Of a stretch of 64,000 nt of DNA, positions 50,422-59,564 are shown piece by piece. The stretch lies in NCBI GenBank assembly GCA_028285305.1, contig JANQPV010000022.1, forward strand, positions 263,322 through 327,321, written 5' to 3'. Origin of the DNA: Alphaproteobacteria bacterium. Lineage in GTDB: Bacteria; Pseudomonadota; Alphaproteobacteria; SMXP01. The translations under genes were made by a program, and so were the position numbers. The first letter of the stretch is position 1, and each line of letters opens with the position of its first letter. The notes below the pieces were generated by a model. The model saw nothing but the letters and a program-made list of their open reading frames with translations, did no database searches and was not told where the DNA came from.

Positions 50422-51009
50422 CTACGGTTCGCGTCCTGGGTTGGAGCCCGGCTGGGTGTAGTCGGATTGACGATTCCGGAGGACGGATGAAATCGTCTCC
50501 AAGATCAGTTTGAGATCCCCCCAAAACGTCTGCTGCCGGACATACTCCCCGTCTAATCTGGCTAGTTTGACCGGATTTGACATGTCCACGCCGCGAACTT
50601 GCGCCAGTCCGGTGACGCCCGGTCTCACGGTGTAAACATTCTCAGTGGTGCGCGCCTCAATCAATTCGACTTGCGAGGGCAGGCAGGGCCTTGGGCCCAC
50701 GAGGCTCATGTCGCCTACCAACACATTGATCAGTTGAGGCAGTTCGTCAAGCCTGGTTTTGCGCAGAAAGCTGCCGACCGGCGTGACGGACGTCGCGCCG
50801 ATCTCATGGGTCGGTTTGTGCCCCGTCCCTGTGTACATCGTGCGAAGTTTGATGCACACGAACGATTTCTTGCCCCGTCCAACTCGCTCTTGTTTGAAGA
50901 GAGCGGGTCCAGGGCTTTCCGTGCGTATGATGAAGCCCAATACCAATATCAATGGGAATGCCACGAGAAGCCCAGGCGCCGAAAGAGCGATATCCAAAAT
51001 TCTTTTCAT
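50422..51009 (-). CDS. Initiating sugar transferase (PglC/WecA-replacement type)
   Basis: A 195-residue monotopic phosphoglycosyltransferase. After a hydrophobic segment (ILDIALSAPGLLVAFPLILVL) come SPGPALFKQERVG, SFVCIKLRTMY, TRLDELPQLINVLVGDMSLVGPRP and RPGVTGLAQVRGV. The upstream frame (to 51303) shows no homology, so ATG 51009 (MKRILDIALS) is chosen. A second initiating enzyme, at 17971-18822, is in the window, hinting at two glycans or two linkage sugars. Confidence 0.85.
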   Translation of the reverse strand: MKRILDIALSAPGLLVAFPLILVLGFIIRTESPGPALFKQERVGRGKKSFVCIKLRTMYTGTGHKPTHEIGATSVTPVGSFLRKTRLDELPQLINVLVGDMSLVGPRPCLPSQVELIEARTTENVYTVRPGVTGLAQVRGVDMSNPVKLARLDGEYVRQQTFWGDLKLILETISSVLRNRQSDYTQPGSNPGREP

Positions 51010-51205
51010 TGGTCGCACCTTGACAGTTCGTTCTTGTGCGCTGCATCCGGTTGCATTGATCCGAGAATTGAAATAGCAAATTTTTTCGCGGAACGGAATG
51101 TTGACAACCAGCGCGTTTGTGCGGGGAAGATGAATGAACTGTTCTTCGTGAATGCGCGGCATCACCACTCTGGAAATCCAGCACTTGCGAACTTCAATCC
51201 AATCT

Positions 51206-52456
51206 ATGTGGCCCCGCCAGCTCCCCGATATGGCGCAGATCGGCGGAGTCTTTCTAGTCTTGGGTCCTTTTTTCGCCCTGGCGGGAAACTCTGCCTCAGA
51301 CATTTGGCTTAGCTTAGTTGCGATTTCTTTTCTGGCCTACTCTGCGGTGAAGCGTGACTGGTCGTGGGCGAGTGCTATCTGGTTTCGCGTTGCATTTCTG
51401 TTCTGGGTCTGGTTATTGGTCGCCTCGATATTCTCTGACTGGCCCCAAAACAGCTTGAACGCGGCCGCCCCGTGGATCCGTTTTCCGGTCTTTGCGGCCG
51501 GGTTCGCCTATTGGCTTTGCGCCTTTCCTAAACTGCGCGATATGACGATGAAGGCGGCATTTGTAGCGCTTTCTATTATGCTGCTTGCGCTGCTGTTTGA
51601 GCGGCTGAGAGATCCAACGGCACTTCGATTGTACGGCACGCTGGGTCAACACCCAAAGGCGGGCTGGTACCTCCTGGGTATCGGAATGCCGGTGTTATTT
51701 TGGGTCTTGCATCGCGCGCGGACCCAACCAAACGATTATCGCTGGGCACTTCCGTTTGCGGTGTTTGTGCTGCTTTCGATGGTGAGCACGGGCGAGGTCT
51801 TTTCCACGCTGCTCCTATTTGCGGCGACCGCGCTGTTTTTGGTCATGCTCCGCGTGCCGTCCTTGATACTCTTGCTGAGCATATCTTTTTGTGTGCTGAT
51901 GTTTGTTGCATTGTACTTCATCAGTGATGATCTGTTTGTGCGGTTTACTTCCAACGCGCTGACTCGTCTACCGTGGCTTCCATCGAGCGATTACTATTTG
52001 CCCTGGATGGGCGGTATTCAAATGGGGATTGACAATTGGTTGACCGGAGTAGGGCCGGACAATTATGACCCGTACTGCAGAGCCCTGGCCGTTGAGGGCG
52101 GACCTGCCGCCGACCGAATGCCGCCGTTCACCGTCGAAACGTGTCCCACGCACCCTCACAACCTTTATATTCAGGCGTTTGCGGAAGCGGGGATTTTGGG
52201 GCTTGTCTTGTTTGGGGCGCTTGCGGCAAATCTTCTAAAACGGACTTGGCATCCAAGCGGCTGGCAAAAGATTGAGTTCGGCGCGATCGCGTCGTTCGTC
52301 ATAATGGTTGCGGCGTTTTGGCCAATCTCGACCTATTCCGAGGCATTTGGTCAGCATAAGAATTTTTTTACTTGGTACCTGATCGGTTGGGCGCTCGGAT
52401 TGCAGCACCTTTCGGCGGTTGGAGCAAAGTCCAACAGTCACGCTCCCCAAACGTAG
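51206..52456 (+). CDS. O-antigen ligase-family protein (Wzy_C)
   Basis: A ~416-residue inner-membrane protein with about 10 hydrophobic helices and a large periplasmic loop near ~280-340. The loop includes PWMGGIQMGIDNWLTGVGPDNYD and HPHNLYIQAFAEAGILGLVLF, the conserved Wzy_C/WaaL motif with its His. It polymerises or ligates lipid-linked glycan. A Met at 51230 is an alternative start. Confidence 0.8.
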   Translation: MWPRQLPDMAQIGGVFLVLGPFFALAGNSASDIWLSLVAISFLAYSAVKRDWSWASAIWFRVAFLFWVWLLVASIFSDWPQNSLNAAAPWIRFPVFAAGFAYWLCAFPKLRDMTMKAAFVALSIMLLALLFERLRDPTALRLYGTLGQHPKAGWYLLGIGMPVLFWVLHRARTQPNDYRWALPFAVFVLLSMVSTGEVFSTLLLFAATALFLVMLRVPSLILLLSISFCVLMFVALYFISDDLFVRFTSNALTRLPWLPSSDYYLPWMGGIQMGIDNWLTGVGPDNYDPYCRALAVEGGPAADRMPPFTVETCPTHPHNLYIQAFAEAGILGLVLFGALAANLLKRTWHPSGWQKIEFGAIASFVIMVAAFWPISTYSEAFGQHKNFFTWYLIGWALGLQHLSAVGAKSNSHAPQT

Positions 52457-52505
52457 ATCACCAATGAGCTTTGAAGAGTCGCGGGCGTTGATTTCGATCG
52501 CTTCG

Positions 52506-53351
52506 CTATTTCTTGTACGCAATACATACATGATATGGCGGCGAATTTGAAAACGTAATTCTCTCAAACCCCGCTTTAGCCAACATGTCCGTGATTTCAC
52601 TTTTGCTGTATCTTTTTTCGAGCCTAGTGCCGAACCGATCTAAAGCATCCGTTCTCATGAAGTAGAGCGACTTATTTCGATAATCCGATAGCGGAATGTT
52701 TTCAACGGAATGTCCAGCCATTTCCACAGTCCTCGCAAACCGTGCGAAAGGCCAATACACTGTAATCGCGATTAAGAAGGTCAGAATCCTTTTTGTCTGA
52801 AACGGCAATTTGCTGACTACAGAACGCACCGCGTCTGAAACATGCCAAAATGCTCGAAACCAGTAAGGGCGGCCACCCAAGTCGTAGTACAGGTAAAGCA
52901 AAAACGGTGCGCCCGATTTAAGAATGGCGGCGCACTTGTTCAGGCCGCCTTGGGTGTCCGGAATGTGGTGAAGCACTCCGAGACAGTATCCAAAGTCCTG
53001 TGATTCCTCACCAAGTGAGATTTCATTCACGGATTCTTCAAAAAACTGCACGTTTTCACATGATTCCAAATTCGTGCGAGCAACGTTCAACGCCTTCTTG
53101 CTTGGCTCCACGCAATTCAACTTGCCCACTCGAGGAGCCATTTCCCGCGCCCATCGTCCGCTTCCGCATCCCATGTCAAATCCTTCGCTGTCCGAGCCAA
53201 CACGTTCAAATGGAAAGATGTCGAAATACTGCTGAAACGCGTGCTTTCGCTCTTCGGGAGTCAATTTGTTTTGTGTGTACGTCGACCATTCTTCGCCGAA
53301 GTCGTCGATCACGGTCTGTTCAAGCCTGTTCACACGGTTCTCCCGGCACAT
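52506..53351 (-). CDS. SAM-dependent methyltransferase
   Basis: A 281-residue methyltransferase with GFDMGCGSGRWAREMAPRVGKL (motif I), LNCVEPSKKALNVA (motif II) and FGYCLGVLHHIPDTQGGLNKC (motif IV). A hydrophobic helix at ~185-200 (RILTFLIAITVYWPFARFA) suggests membrane contact. The ORF is read from ATG 53351; a Ser/Gln-rich start gives no signal. Likely modifies a glycan or lipid of the surrounding locus. Confidence 0.75.
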   Translation of the reverse strand: MCRENRVNRLEQTVIDDFGEEWSTYTQNKLTPEERKHAFQQYFDIFPFERVGSDSEGFDMGCGSGRWAREMAPRVGKLNCVEPSKKALNVARTNLESCENVQFFEESVNEISLGEESQDFGYCLGVLHHIPDTQGGLNKCAAILKSGAPFLLYLYYDLGGRPYWFRAFWHVSDAVRSVVSKLPFQTKRILTFLIAITVYWPFARFARTVEMAGHSVENIPLSDYRNKSLYFMRTDALDRFGTRLEKRYSKSEITDMLAKAGFERITFSNSPPYHVCIAYKK

Positions 53352-53746
53352 TGATATTCAGGAACAAATAAGGCCAGCGCGTCTTTGCTCGCCGAGAATA
53401 GTCTTGAAAGAGAGACAAAACAAATCTCACGTTAAGGGGTCGGCTCCAACGGCGGTTTCGCTGCCACGATGCTTTGATTTCGTTCTTACAGGGTTCTTAG
53501 ACAGAGTGAACGGCGTGTGTGCATCGCCACCGTCAATCGATGGTCGCAACTGTCGATTGTTGTTCAAATTGGTTGGGCTCGCCGCAAAGTCGCCATGTGC
53601 TATCCGCTATCTTTGGACATTGAGTGCCGGAAGACTTGATGTTGATCCGTTTGAGAACACAAAACGCAGAACCTGTTGAGGATCCTCGAATCCTGGAGCA
53701 ATAATACCTTTCCAATCGATACGCTTATCCATTAGTGAAGCTGTAA
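53352..53746. other. 395-base intergenic region
   Basis: This gap separates the leftward methyltransferase from the rightward fusion gene. I see no believable coding frame, tRNA or strong hairpin. An A/T-rich block near 53395-53440 and a Shine-Dalgarno-poor lead-in to ATG 53747 suggest a promoter region. It is one of the few long gaps in the right half of the window. Confidence 0.4.
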
Positions 53747-56113
53747 ATGTCCTTGACTGCCAAATACGATACCGCTGAGTCTGCAATGGCAACATCATTG
53801 AAACGCATTGCCAAGGCAGGCGGTTGGATTGCTCGCCTTGTGATCAAGCAGAGCAAGGTCTTGGTGAGTTTGGCATTGTCCGCCGCTATCTTGATCTATC
53901 TGTTTTTGAATTACGATCTCGCCTCCATTGCGGGCTCATCAGCTGGCTTTTCGCTCGCCAACATGTTGGTGGTGCTCAGTTTGCTGGTCTTTACCGTCGT
54001 CTTCAGTTGCCTTCGTTTTTCGTTGGTCCTATCCGACTTCGGGGCCTCGGTCTCGGTGCCGTATTCGTTCAAAGCCGCACTTTACAGTACGATATCAGGT
54101 CTGTTCTTCTTTCAGTTTGTTGGACAGACCGTTACGCGGGGCGTGTTAATGGAACGGCTTGGTATTCCCGCCTCGTCCGTTGTCGTCATGGCTCTTTATG
54201 AGCGATTTGTCGTTTTTGCCGCGCTCCTTTTGGCTGCGCTGGCGGGGGCTTTCGTTTTGTTCGGCGGTATCAGCGTTAGCTATTCTGGTGGTGGCGCCTA
54301 TTTTGTCCGGTTGCTGACGAGTTTGTTCCTGACGTCATCACTTATCATTCTCGTACTGTACAGAAAACCGGTTCTGAGTTTCGTGAGAAGTGTCGAGCCC
54401 GTTGCCGTATTTCTCAAATATGCTCGGCTGACTGCCATGACGGCGGTAACGAATGGTGTGATGATCATCTGCTACGTTCTCATTGCAAAGTCGATTATCC
54501 CCGATGTGGGTCTGTTGGAACTTGCGGCTGCATCGGCGATCGTCAGTTTTGCGGCGGCGCTTCCCATCAGCTTTTCTGGATGGGGTATCCGAGAGCTGAG
54601 TGCAGTTTATGTGTTCGGTACGCTGGGGGTTGCCGCGGAGCAAGCTTTGGCAGTTTCCATCGCGATCGGCGTGCTATCGATGCTCGCCCTGATCATCACT
54701 ATGGTTTCGGCGAATTTGCTCAACCGTGATCAACCTTTGAAACAAGCACAAATGCTCTCGGAATCGCGTATCCAGTTTCTCCACAAAATTGGCGACGCTT
54801 TAATCATCGTGGTTCCGGTGTGTATTTCGGTCTTGGTTTTGTATCAAGTTCGAGTGCCGCTAGGGGAGTCTGAGATAAACGTGAACTTAGCAGATCCACT
54901 GGTGATCATTGGCGCGTTTATGTTCGTGTACAGCGTTTACGTGTCCAAGAGACTCACGGTTGATTGGTATGTGCCCCACCTTCCTTTTCTCGTGCTGTGT
55001 TGTACGGGCATGGTGCTCTTGGGATATGTCAACGGCTACTTGTCGTTTGGTTCAAACTCATGGGCGCTCACCAATCGCGTATTCGGATGGTTCGTATTGC
55101 TGGGGTATGCTTTGTCAGGCGCACTTATGGCGGCTCACTGCGTTCGACAGAGCGGCGCCGTGCGCGGTACGGACAAAAGTCTCATTACTTACGCTAGATT
55201 GATTGTGGTTGCTTCGGCTTCTATCGCGCTGTTCGATCTCTCGGCCAGGTTTGCGCGAAATATCGGTTTTGAACTCGACTATGAACTGTTTCCTCCGGCC
55301 ATTCCCGGATTCTCAAACAATCCGAATGCGTTTGTATTTGCGATTTGCATCGCTCTTGCTTTGAGTTTTGCGGCGTTTGGGCGCGATGGGCTCAAAGGTT
55401 CGCGTGAACAGTGGATTTGGTGTTTGGCGACGGCTGTGCTCGTGGCCGCTGTACCGTTCACCGCTTCGCGCACCGGGATGGTCATCGTTGCGGCGCTGAT
55501 TTTGAGTTCGGTCTTTTTGCGCTTCGTTCAGTTGCGTTGGGTCGGGTCGGTCGTGGTCACCGGTGCCGGGCTCTATCTGTTTTTCGCTTTTGGACCTGAG
55601 ATTTTTTTCGGACTGTCTCAGTTTCTGATTGCCTTCTCGTCTCAAGCGTTGAACGTGGAAATAGCTCATCTGGAGAGAGTTCCGACGGTTCCCTACATCA
55701 ATGCGGTGTCTTCAAACGAGGAGCGGCTTCAATCCCTCCTTTTGGGAATAGACTTATGGAGACAGAATCTCCTCTTTGGAACCGGATTAGGCGCTTCCGC
55801 GAACGAGGGAGTTCTCAATTCGGCTGGCAAACCTCTTCTCATTCACAATGGCTATCTGTGGATACTGGCTGAGCTTGGGCTTTTTGGTGCACTTGCTTTT
55901 GCCGCCATGTTTGGAAGCATTGTTTTGAAGCTCGTGTCTGACATGAGAACTGGGCGTTTTGATTCCAAAGTTATAGCGCTTTGCCTACTTCTTCTTGTTT
56001 TTGCGCTCGCAAATCTGCCGCATGAAATGATGTATCAGCGAATCTTTTGGTTCATCTTGGGAGCTTTGCTCGTTGTTGCCCCTGTTCGAGGCAACGAAGA
56101 GGCGCGCAGATAA
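53747..56113 (+). CDS. Flippase-like (LPG synthase TM) plus O-antigen ligase-like fusion
   Basis: A 788-residue membrane protein with about 18-20 hydrophobic helices. The N-terminal ~330 residues resemble the lysylphosphatidylglycerol-synthase transmembrane/YbhN family: LFFFQFVGQTVTRGVLMERLG, ALYERFVVFAALLLAA and AALPISFSGWGIRELSAVYVFG. The C-terminal ~430 residues are O-antigen ligase-like: NNPNAFVFAICIALALSF, VPFTASRTGMVIVAAL and LLFGTGLGASANEG with LLIHNGYLWILAELGLFG. Both parts are in one frame with no stop. It would combine lipid-linked substrate handling with glycan ligation. A 17-bp hairpin follows the stop. Confidence 0.7.
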   Translation: MSLTAKYDTAESAMATSLKRIAKAGGWIARLVIKQSKVLVSLALSAAILIYLFLNYDLASIAGSSAGFSLANMLVVLSLLVFTVVFSCLRFSLVLSDFGASVSVPYSFKAALYSTISGLFFFQFVGQTVTRGVLMERLGIPASSVVVMALYERFVVFAALLLAALAGAFVLFGGISVSYSGGGAYFVRLLTSLFLTSSLIILVLYRKPVLSFVRSVEPVAVFLKYARLTAMTAVTNGVMIICYVLIAKSIIPDVGLLELAAASAIVSFAAALPISFSGWGIRELSAVYVFGTLGVAAEQALAVSIAIGVLSMLALIITMVSANLLNRDQPLKQAQMLSESRIQFLHKIGDALIIVVPVCISVLVLYQVRVPLGESEINVNLADPLVIIGAFMFVYSVYVSKRLTVDWYVPHLPFLVLCCTGMVLLGYVNGYLSFGSNSWALTNRVFGWFVLLGYALSGALMAAHCVRQSGAVRGTDKSLITYARLIVVASASIALFDLSARFARNIGFELDYELFPPAIPGFSNNPNAFVFAICIALALSFAAFGRDGLKGSREQWIWCLATAVLVAAVPFTASRTGMVIVAALILSSVFLRFVQLRWVGSVVVTGAGLYLFFAFGPEIFFGLSQFLIAFSSQALNVEIAHLERVPTVPYINAVSSNEERLQSLLLGIDLWRQNLLFGTGLGASANEGVLNSAGKPLLIHNGYLWILAELGLFGALAFAAMFGSIVLKLVSDMRTGRFDSKVIALCLLLLVFALANLPHEMMYQRIFWFILGALLVVAPVRGNEEARR

Positions 56114-56115
56114 AT

Positions 56116-56154
56116 TCAATCTGTGAATTTCAACTCGTGAAATTCACAGATTGA
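56116..56154. terminator. Perfect 17-bp inverted repeat after the fusion gene
   Basis: TCAATCTGTGAATTTCA (56116-56132), loop ACTCG, then its exact complement (56138-56154). It begins 2 bases after the stop codon at 56111-56113. It is A/T-rich and lacks a following T run, so it might stop transcription weakly, protect the mRNA end, or be a binding site. Confidence 0.6.
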
Positions 56155-56357
56155 CTTGCTCAGTTGGCTTTAATATACCTCTTTTGATTTGTCTGCTTTT
56201 GCCAGCATTTCAGCGTTTCTTGAACGAATTCGCATTTTCCTCTGCAGGACTGGTTTCTGTTAGAGTGCGGTAGCCATGAGCGGCCAATTCTTTAAAGGCA
56301 ATTGCATTGTTCACGTATAAGCCGGTCGCCGTGTCAGCGTAACGTTCTGATATAGTC

Positions 56358-57641
56358 GTGTCTCTCCGCAAAATATCTGTCGTTGGATTGGGCTATGTCG
56401 GTTTGCCGGTCGCGGTCTCTTTTGCCTCCAATGGTTTTGAGGTCGTAGGATTTGATGTTGATGTTCAGCGGATTGAGGAGTTGTCCTCTGGGTATGACAG
56501 GACTGGGGAATTGGATGATGGACGTCTTGCGCAAGCGAAGCTGAAATTTACAGCGGACGCGTCTTCCCTTCGAGCAGCTGATTTCCATATCATCACGGTG
56601 CCAACGCCGATCACCGAACAGAAGCAACCTGACCTGAGATGTTTGGCATCAGCCTCTGTGACCGTGGGGCGCGCGCTCAGGCCAGGGGACATTGTCGTCT
56701 ACGAATCGACCGTTTATCCCGGAGCGACCGAAAGCCACTGTATCCCAATTCTCGAAGGTGAAAGTGGTCTTGCTTTTGGCCGCGACTTTACAGTCGGGTA
56801 TTCGCCCGAACGCATCAATCCGGGAGACAAGGATCACCGCTTTGAAACCATCGTGAAAGTCGTTTCCGGATCCGATGAAGCGACTTTGAATGTTGTTGCC
56901 GACGTCTATGGTTCGGTCGTACGTGCGGGAATTTATCGTGCGCCCTCTATCAAAGTAGCGGAGGCTGCCAAAGTGATCGAAAACACGCAACGCGACCTGA
57001 ATATCGCTTTGATCAATGAACTTGCTCTCATCTTTGACCGCATGGATATTCGCACAAAAGACGTACTGGAGGCGGCTAAGACCAAGTGGAACTTCTTGCC
57101 GTTTGAGCCTGGACTGGTGGGTGGCCACTGCATTGGCGTCGACCCCTATTACCTTACCGCAAAGGCGGATGCGCTGGGCTATCGTTCCGAAGTCATTTTG
57201 GCTGGCCGGCGGATCAATGACGGTGTGGCCAAGCACATAGCCAACAAAGTCGTGAAATATCTGGCCAGCCACTGTGATTCGCTTCGCGATGCCCGCGTGG
57301 CGCTCTTTGGCCTAACCTTTAAAGCCGATGTGCCCGATCTGAGAAATAGTAAGTCGGCGGATATTATTTCGGAACTGGGCGAGTACGGTATTCGTTCTCA
57401 GGTTCATGATCCGCTGGCGGACGGTGCGCAAGCAAGAATGGAATATGGTTTGGAGATTGCGGATTTTGAAGGGATCCGAGATTTGGATGTTCTGATTCTA
57501 TCCGTTCCGCATGCTGCCTATTTGAATGCTGTTCAAGAGAATGTGTTCGACCGCCTCCGTGACGGCGGGCTCTTGGTCGATGTAAAATCGGTTTTCGATC
57601 CGGCTTCGCTGCCGGACTCCATCCAATATTGGAGTCTCTAA
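56358..57641 (+). CDS. Nucleotide-sugar 6-dehydrogenase (TviB/WbpA-like)
   Basis: A 427-residue UDP-sugar dehydrogenase. The NAD motif is ISVVGLGYVGLPVAV, ESTVYPGATES and YSPERINPGDKDH follow, KVIENTQRDLNIALINELA gives the central helix, and GLVGGHCIGVDPYYLTAKA holds the catalytic Cys. It is closer to the UDP-GlcNAc/ManNAc branch (WecC, TviB) than to UDP-glucose dehydrogenase by these motifs. It makes a UDP-aminouronic acid. GTG 56358 is used. It heads a same-strand operon of at least eight genes. Confidence 0.85.
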   Translation: MSLRKISVVGLGYVGLPVAVSFASNGFEVVGFDVDVQRIEELSSGYDRTGELDDGRLAQAKLKFTADASSLRAADFHIITVPTPITEQKQPDLRCLASASVTVGRALRPGDIVVYESTVYPGATESHCIPILEGESGLAFGRDFTVGYSPERINPGDKDHRFETIVKVVSGSDEATLNVVADVYGSVVRAGIYRAPSIKVAEAAKVIENTQRDLNIALINELALIFDRMDIRTKDVLEAAKTKWNFLPFEPGLVGGHCIGVDPYYLTAKADALGYRSEVILAGRRINDGVAKHIANKVVKYLASHCDSLRDARVALFGLTFKADVPDLRNSKSADIISELGEYGIRSQVHDPLADGAQARMEYGLEIADFEGIRDLDVLILSVPHAAYLNAVQENVFDRLRDGGLLVDVKSVFDPASLPDSIQYWSL

Positions 57642-57649
57642 CTCCCAAA

Positions 57650-58369
57650 ATGCCCCAAACTGTCTTCATCCAAGCGCGGACGTCTTCCCGGCGTTTGCCT
57701 AACAAAGTTGTTACAAGCATTCAGGGTCGGCCCTTGCTGGGTTACCTCATCGAGCGGCTACAGCAGTGCCGTCTTGTTCATCGGCTCGTCATTACCACCT
57801 CTGTCGAGCCCGAAGATGATGCGGTCGCCGCGTTGGCGAAGGATTTGTCCGTCTGCGTATTTCGTGGTTCTCTCGACGATGTTGCCGGACGGATGCTGGC
57901 TGCGGCCCAGGCGTATTCTCTTGCTTCATTCGTCCGAATAAGCGGAGACAGCCCGTTGATGGACGCCGAGCTTGTTGACCGGGCGATCGACTTGTTCGAG
58001 AGCGTCGATGCGGATCTCGTGACAAACACCTTTCCCAGATCCTTTCCCAAAGGAATGTCCGTAGAGGTTATCGGTACGTCCGTTTTGGAGCGCGTGTTGG
58101 GGGCGACCGACGATCCTCAAGATTTGGAGCATGTGACACGCTACATCTATGCTCATCCAGACGACTTTCGCATCCAAAACTTCTCTTGTGATCAAGCGAT
58201 TGATGGGCTTCAACTATCCGTCGATACGCCCGCCGATCTTGAGCAATTCTCCCGCGTATTAGGCCTTATGACAAAACCGCATACAGAGTATAAACTCGAA
58301 GATGTTGTTGCGTTGCTGGGTCGGGAAAGTGATGCGCCAGTATTGTCCGATGGGACTCGTACGCGTTGA
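57650..58369 (+). CDS. SpsF-like cytidylyltransferase
   Basis: A 239-residue nucleotidyltransferase of the CMP-sugar synthetase fold. VFIQARTSSRRLPNKVVTSIQGRPLLGYLIERL is the N-terminal active site and VRISGDSPLMDAELVDRAIDLF the sugar motif, as in SpsF and related cytidylyltransferases. It starts 8 bases after the dehydrogenase. ATG 57650 is preferred over TTG 57629. It would activate the ulosonic acid or another sugar of this operon. Confidence 0.75.
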   Translation: MPQTVFIQARTSSRRLPNKVVTSIQGRPLLGYLIERLQQCRLVHRLVITTSVEPEDDAVAALAKDLSVCVFRGSLDDVAGRMLAAAQAYSLASFVRISGDSPLMDAELVDRAIDLFESVDADLVTNTFPRSFPKGMSVEVIGTSVLERVLGATDDPQDLEHVTRYIYAHPDDFRIQNFSCDQAIDGLQLSVDTPADLEQFSRVLGLMTKPHTEYKLEDVVALLGRESDAPVLSDGTRTR

Positions 58370-58412
58370 TGTCTCATATGACATCCAAGAACGAAACTAG
58401 GATGGTAGCCAC

Positions 58413-59564
58413 ATGACGCGATCTATTCCCTTTGGAAGACCCATGATTGGGCAGGAGGAAAAGGACGCTGTGATGAACGTGCTCTCGGGACCGATCCTTG
58501 TGCATGGACCGCAGGCGAAGCAATTTGAGGCCGACTTTGCGGCCTACACGGATGCGCAAGAAGCAATAACCGTGTCCTCATGCACGGCCGGCATGCATCT
58601 CGTTTGGTTCACCTTGGGGATGGGGCCTGGCGACGAGATTATCGTCCCGGCCGAAACGCATGTCGCAACAGCTCATGCTGTGGAACTCGTCGGTGCAACG
58701 CCAGTTTTTGTGGATGCGTGCCGCGCCACTGGCAACATTGATCTGGGTGCGGTGGAAAATGCGATCACATCTCGAACCCGAGCAATATGCGTGGTTCATT
58801 ACTTGGGCATGCCTGTGGATATGTCGCGAGTTATGCCGCTTGCGGAAAAGCACAACTTGTTTGTTTTGGAAGATTGCGCTTTGGCCGTGGGAACAAGACT
58901 AAAGGACGTTCATGCGGGCCTGTTAGGGCACGCGGGAGTCTTTTCCTTTTACCCCGTCAAACATATGACCACCGCCGAAGGTGGAATGATCATCACCAAT
59001 GACTCGGATCTGGCGGGAAAACTTCGATTGCGCAAGGCTTTCGGCGTCAACAGTACGCATAGCGAACGCAAAGTTCCTGGAGTCTATGATGTCGTGGCGC
59101 TCGGGTACAATTACCGGATGAACGAAATTCAGGCGGCGATCGGCGTGTCGCAGTTAAAGAAAGTTGATCAATTTCTTGAGGCGCGAAAACGAAACTATTC
59201 TGCCTTGGAAGAAGGCTTGCGCGGAGTGCCGCGGACTCATCGTCTGACATCGTCTCACGGCCCGTTCGTCAGCAGCCATTACTGTTACTCGCTGCTTCTA
59301 GATGAGGAGTTAGGGGAGTGTCGGTCTGAGATTGTCGGACAGTTGAATGCAAAGGGCGTGGGGACGAGCGTGCACTACCCGCAGCCCGTTCCACGGATGT
59401 CATATTACAAAGAGAAATATGGATGGACTGAAGGTTCCTATCCCAACGCGGCGTGGTTAAGTGATTGTTCAATCGCCCTGCCTGTAGGGCCGCACGTTGA
59501 TCTGGACGATGTTGCTTATATTGCCGGAACCCTATCGGAAACGCTGCAGGAGTTTGTGGGCTGA
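58413..59564 (+). CDS. DegT/DnrJ-family PLP aminotransferase
   Basis: A 383-residue sugar aminotransferase. IPFGRPMIGQEEKDAVMNVL opens it, FSFYPVKHMTTAEGGMIIT carries the PLP Lys, VHYLGMPVDMSRVMPLAEKHNLFVLEDCALAVG the Asp-Gln-type site and ALGYNYRMNEIQAAIGVSQLKK the usual end of the core. It installs an amino group on a 4-keto nucleotide sugar, with glutamate as donor. Its stop overlaps the next start by one base. An NDP-4-keto sugar would come from an epimerase/dehydratase. Confidence 0.85.
   Translation: MTRSIPFGRPMIGQEEKDAVMNVLSGPILVHGPQAKQFEADFAAYTDAQEAITVSSCTAGMHLVWFTLGMGPGDEIIVPAETHVATAHAVELVGATPVFVDACRATGNIDLGAVENAITSRTRAICVVHYLGMPVDMSRVMPLAEKHNLFVLEDCALAVGTRLKDVHAGLLGHAGVFSFYPVKHMTTAEGGMIITNDSDLAGKLRLRKAFGVNSTHSERKVPGVYDVVALGYNYRMNEIQAAIGVSQLKKVDQFLEARKRNYSALEEGLRGVPRTHRLTSSHGPFVSSHYCYSLLLDEELGECRSEIVGQLNAKGVGTSVHYPQPVPRMSYYKEKYGWTEGSYPNAAWLSDCSIALPVGPHVDLDDVAYIAGTLSETLQEFVG

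Noticed and set aside
51010-51303. 98-residue N-terminal extension of the sugar transferase at 50422
   Set aside because: It overlaps the start of the divergent ligase gene and shows no hydrophobic or domain pattern; ATG 51009 begins at the usual membrane helix.
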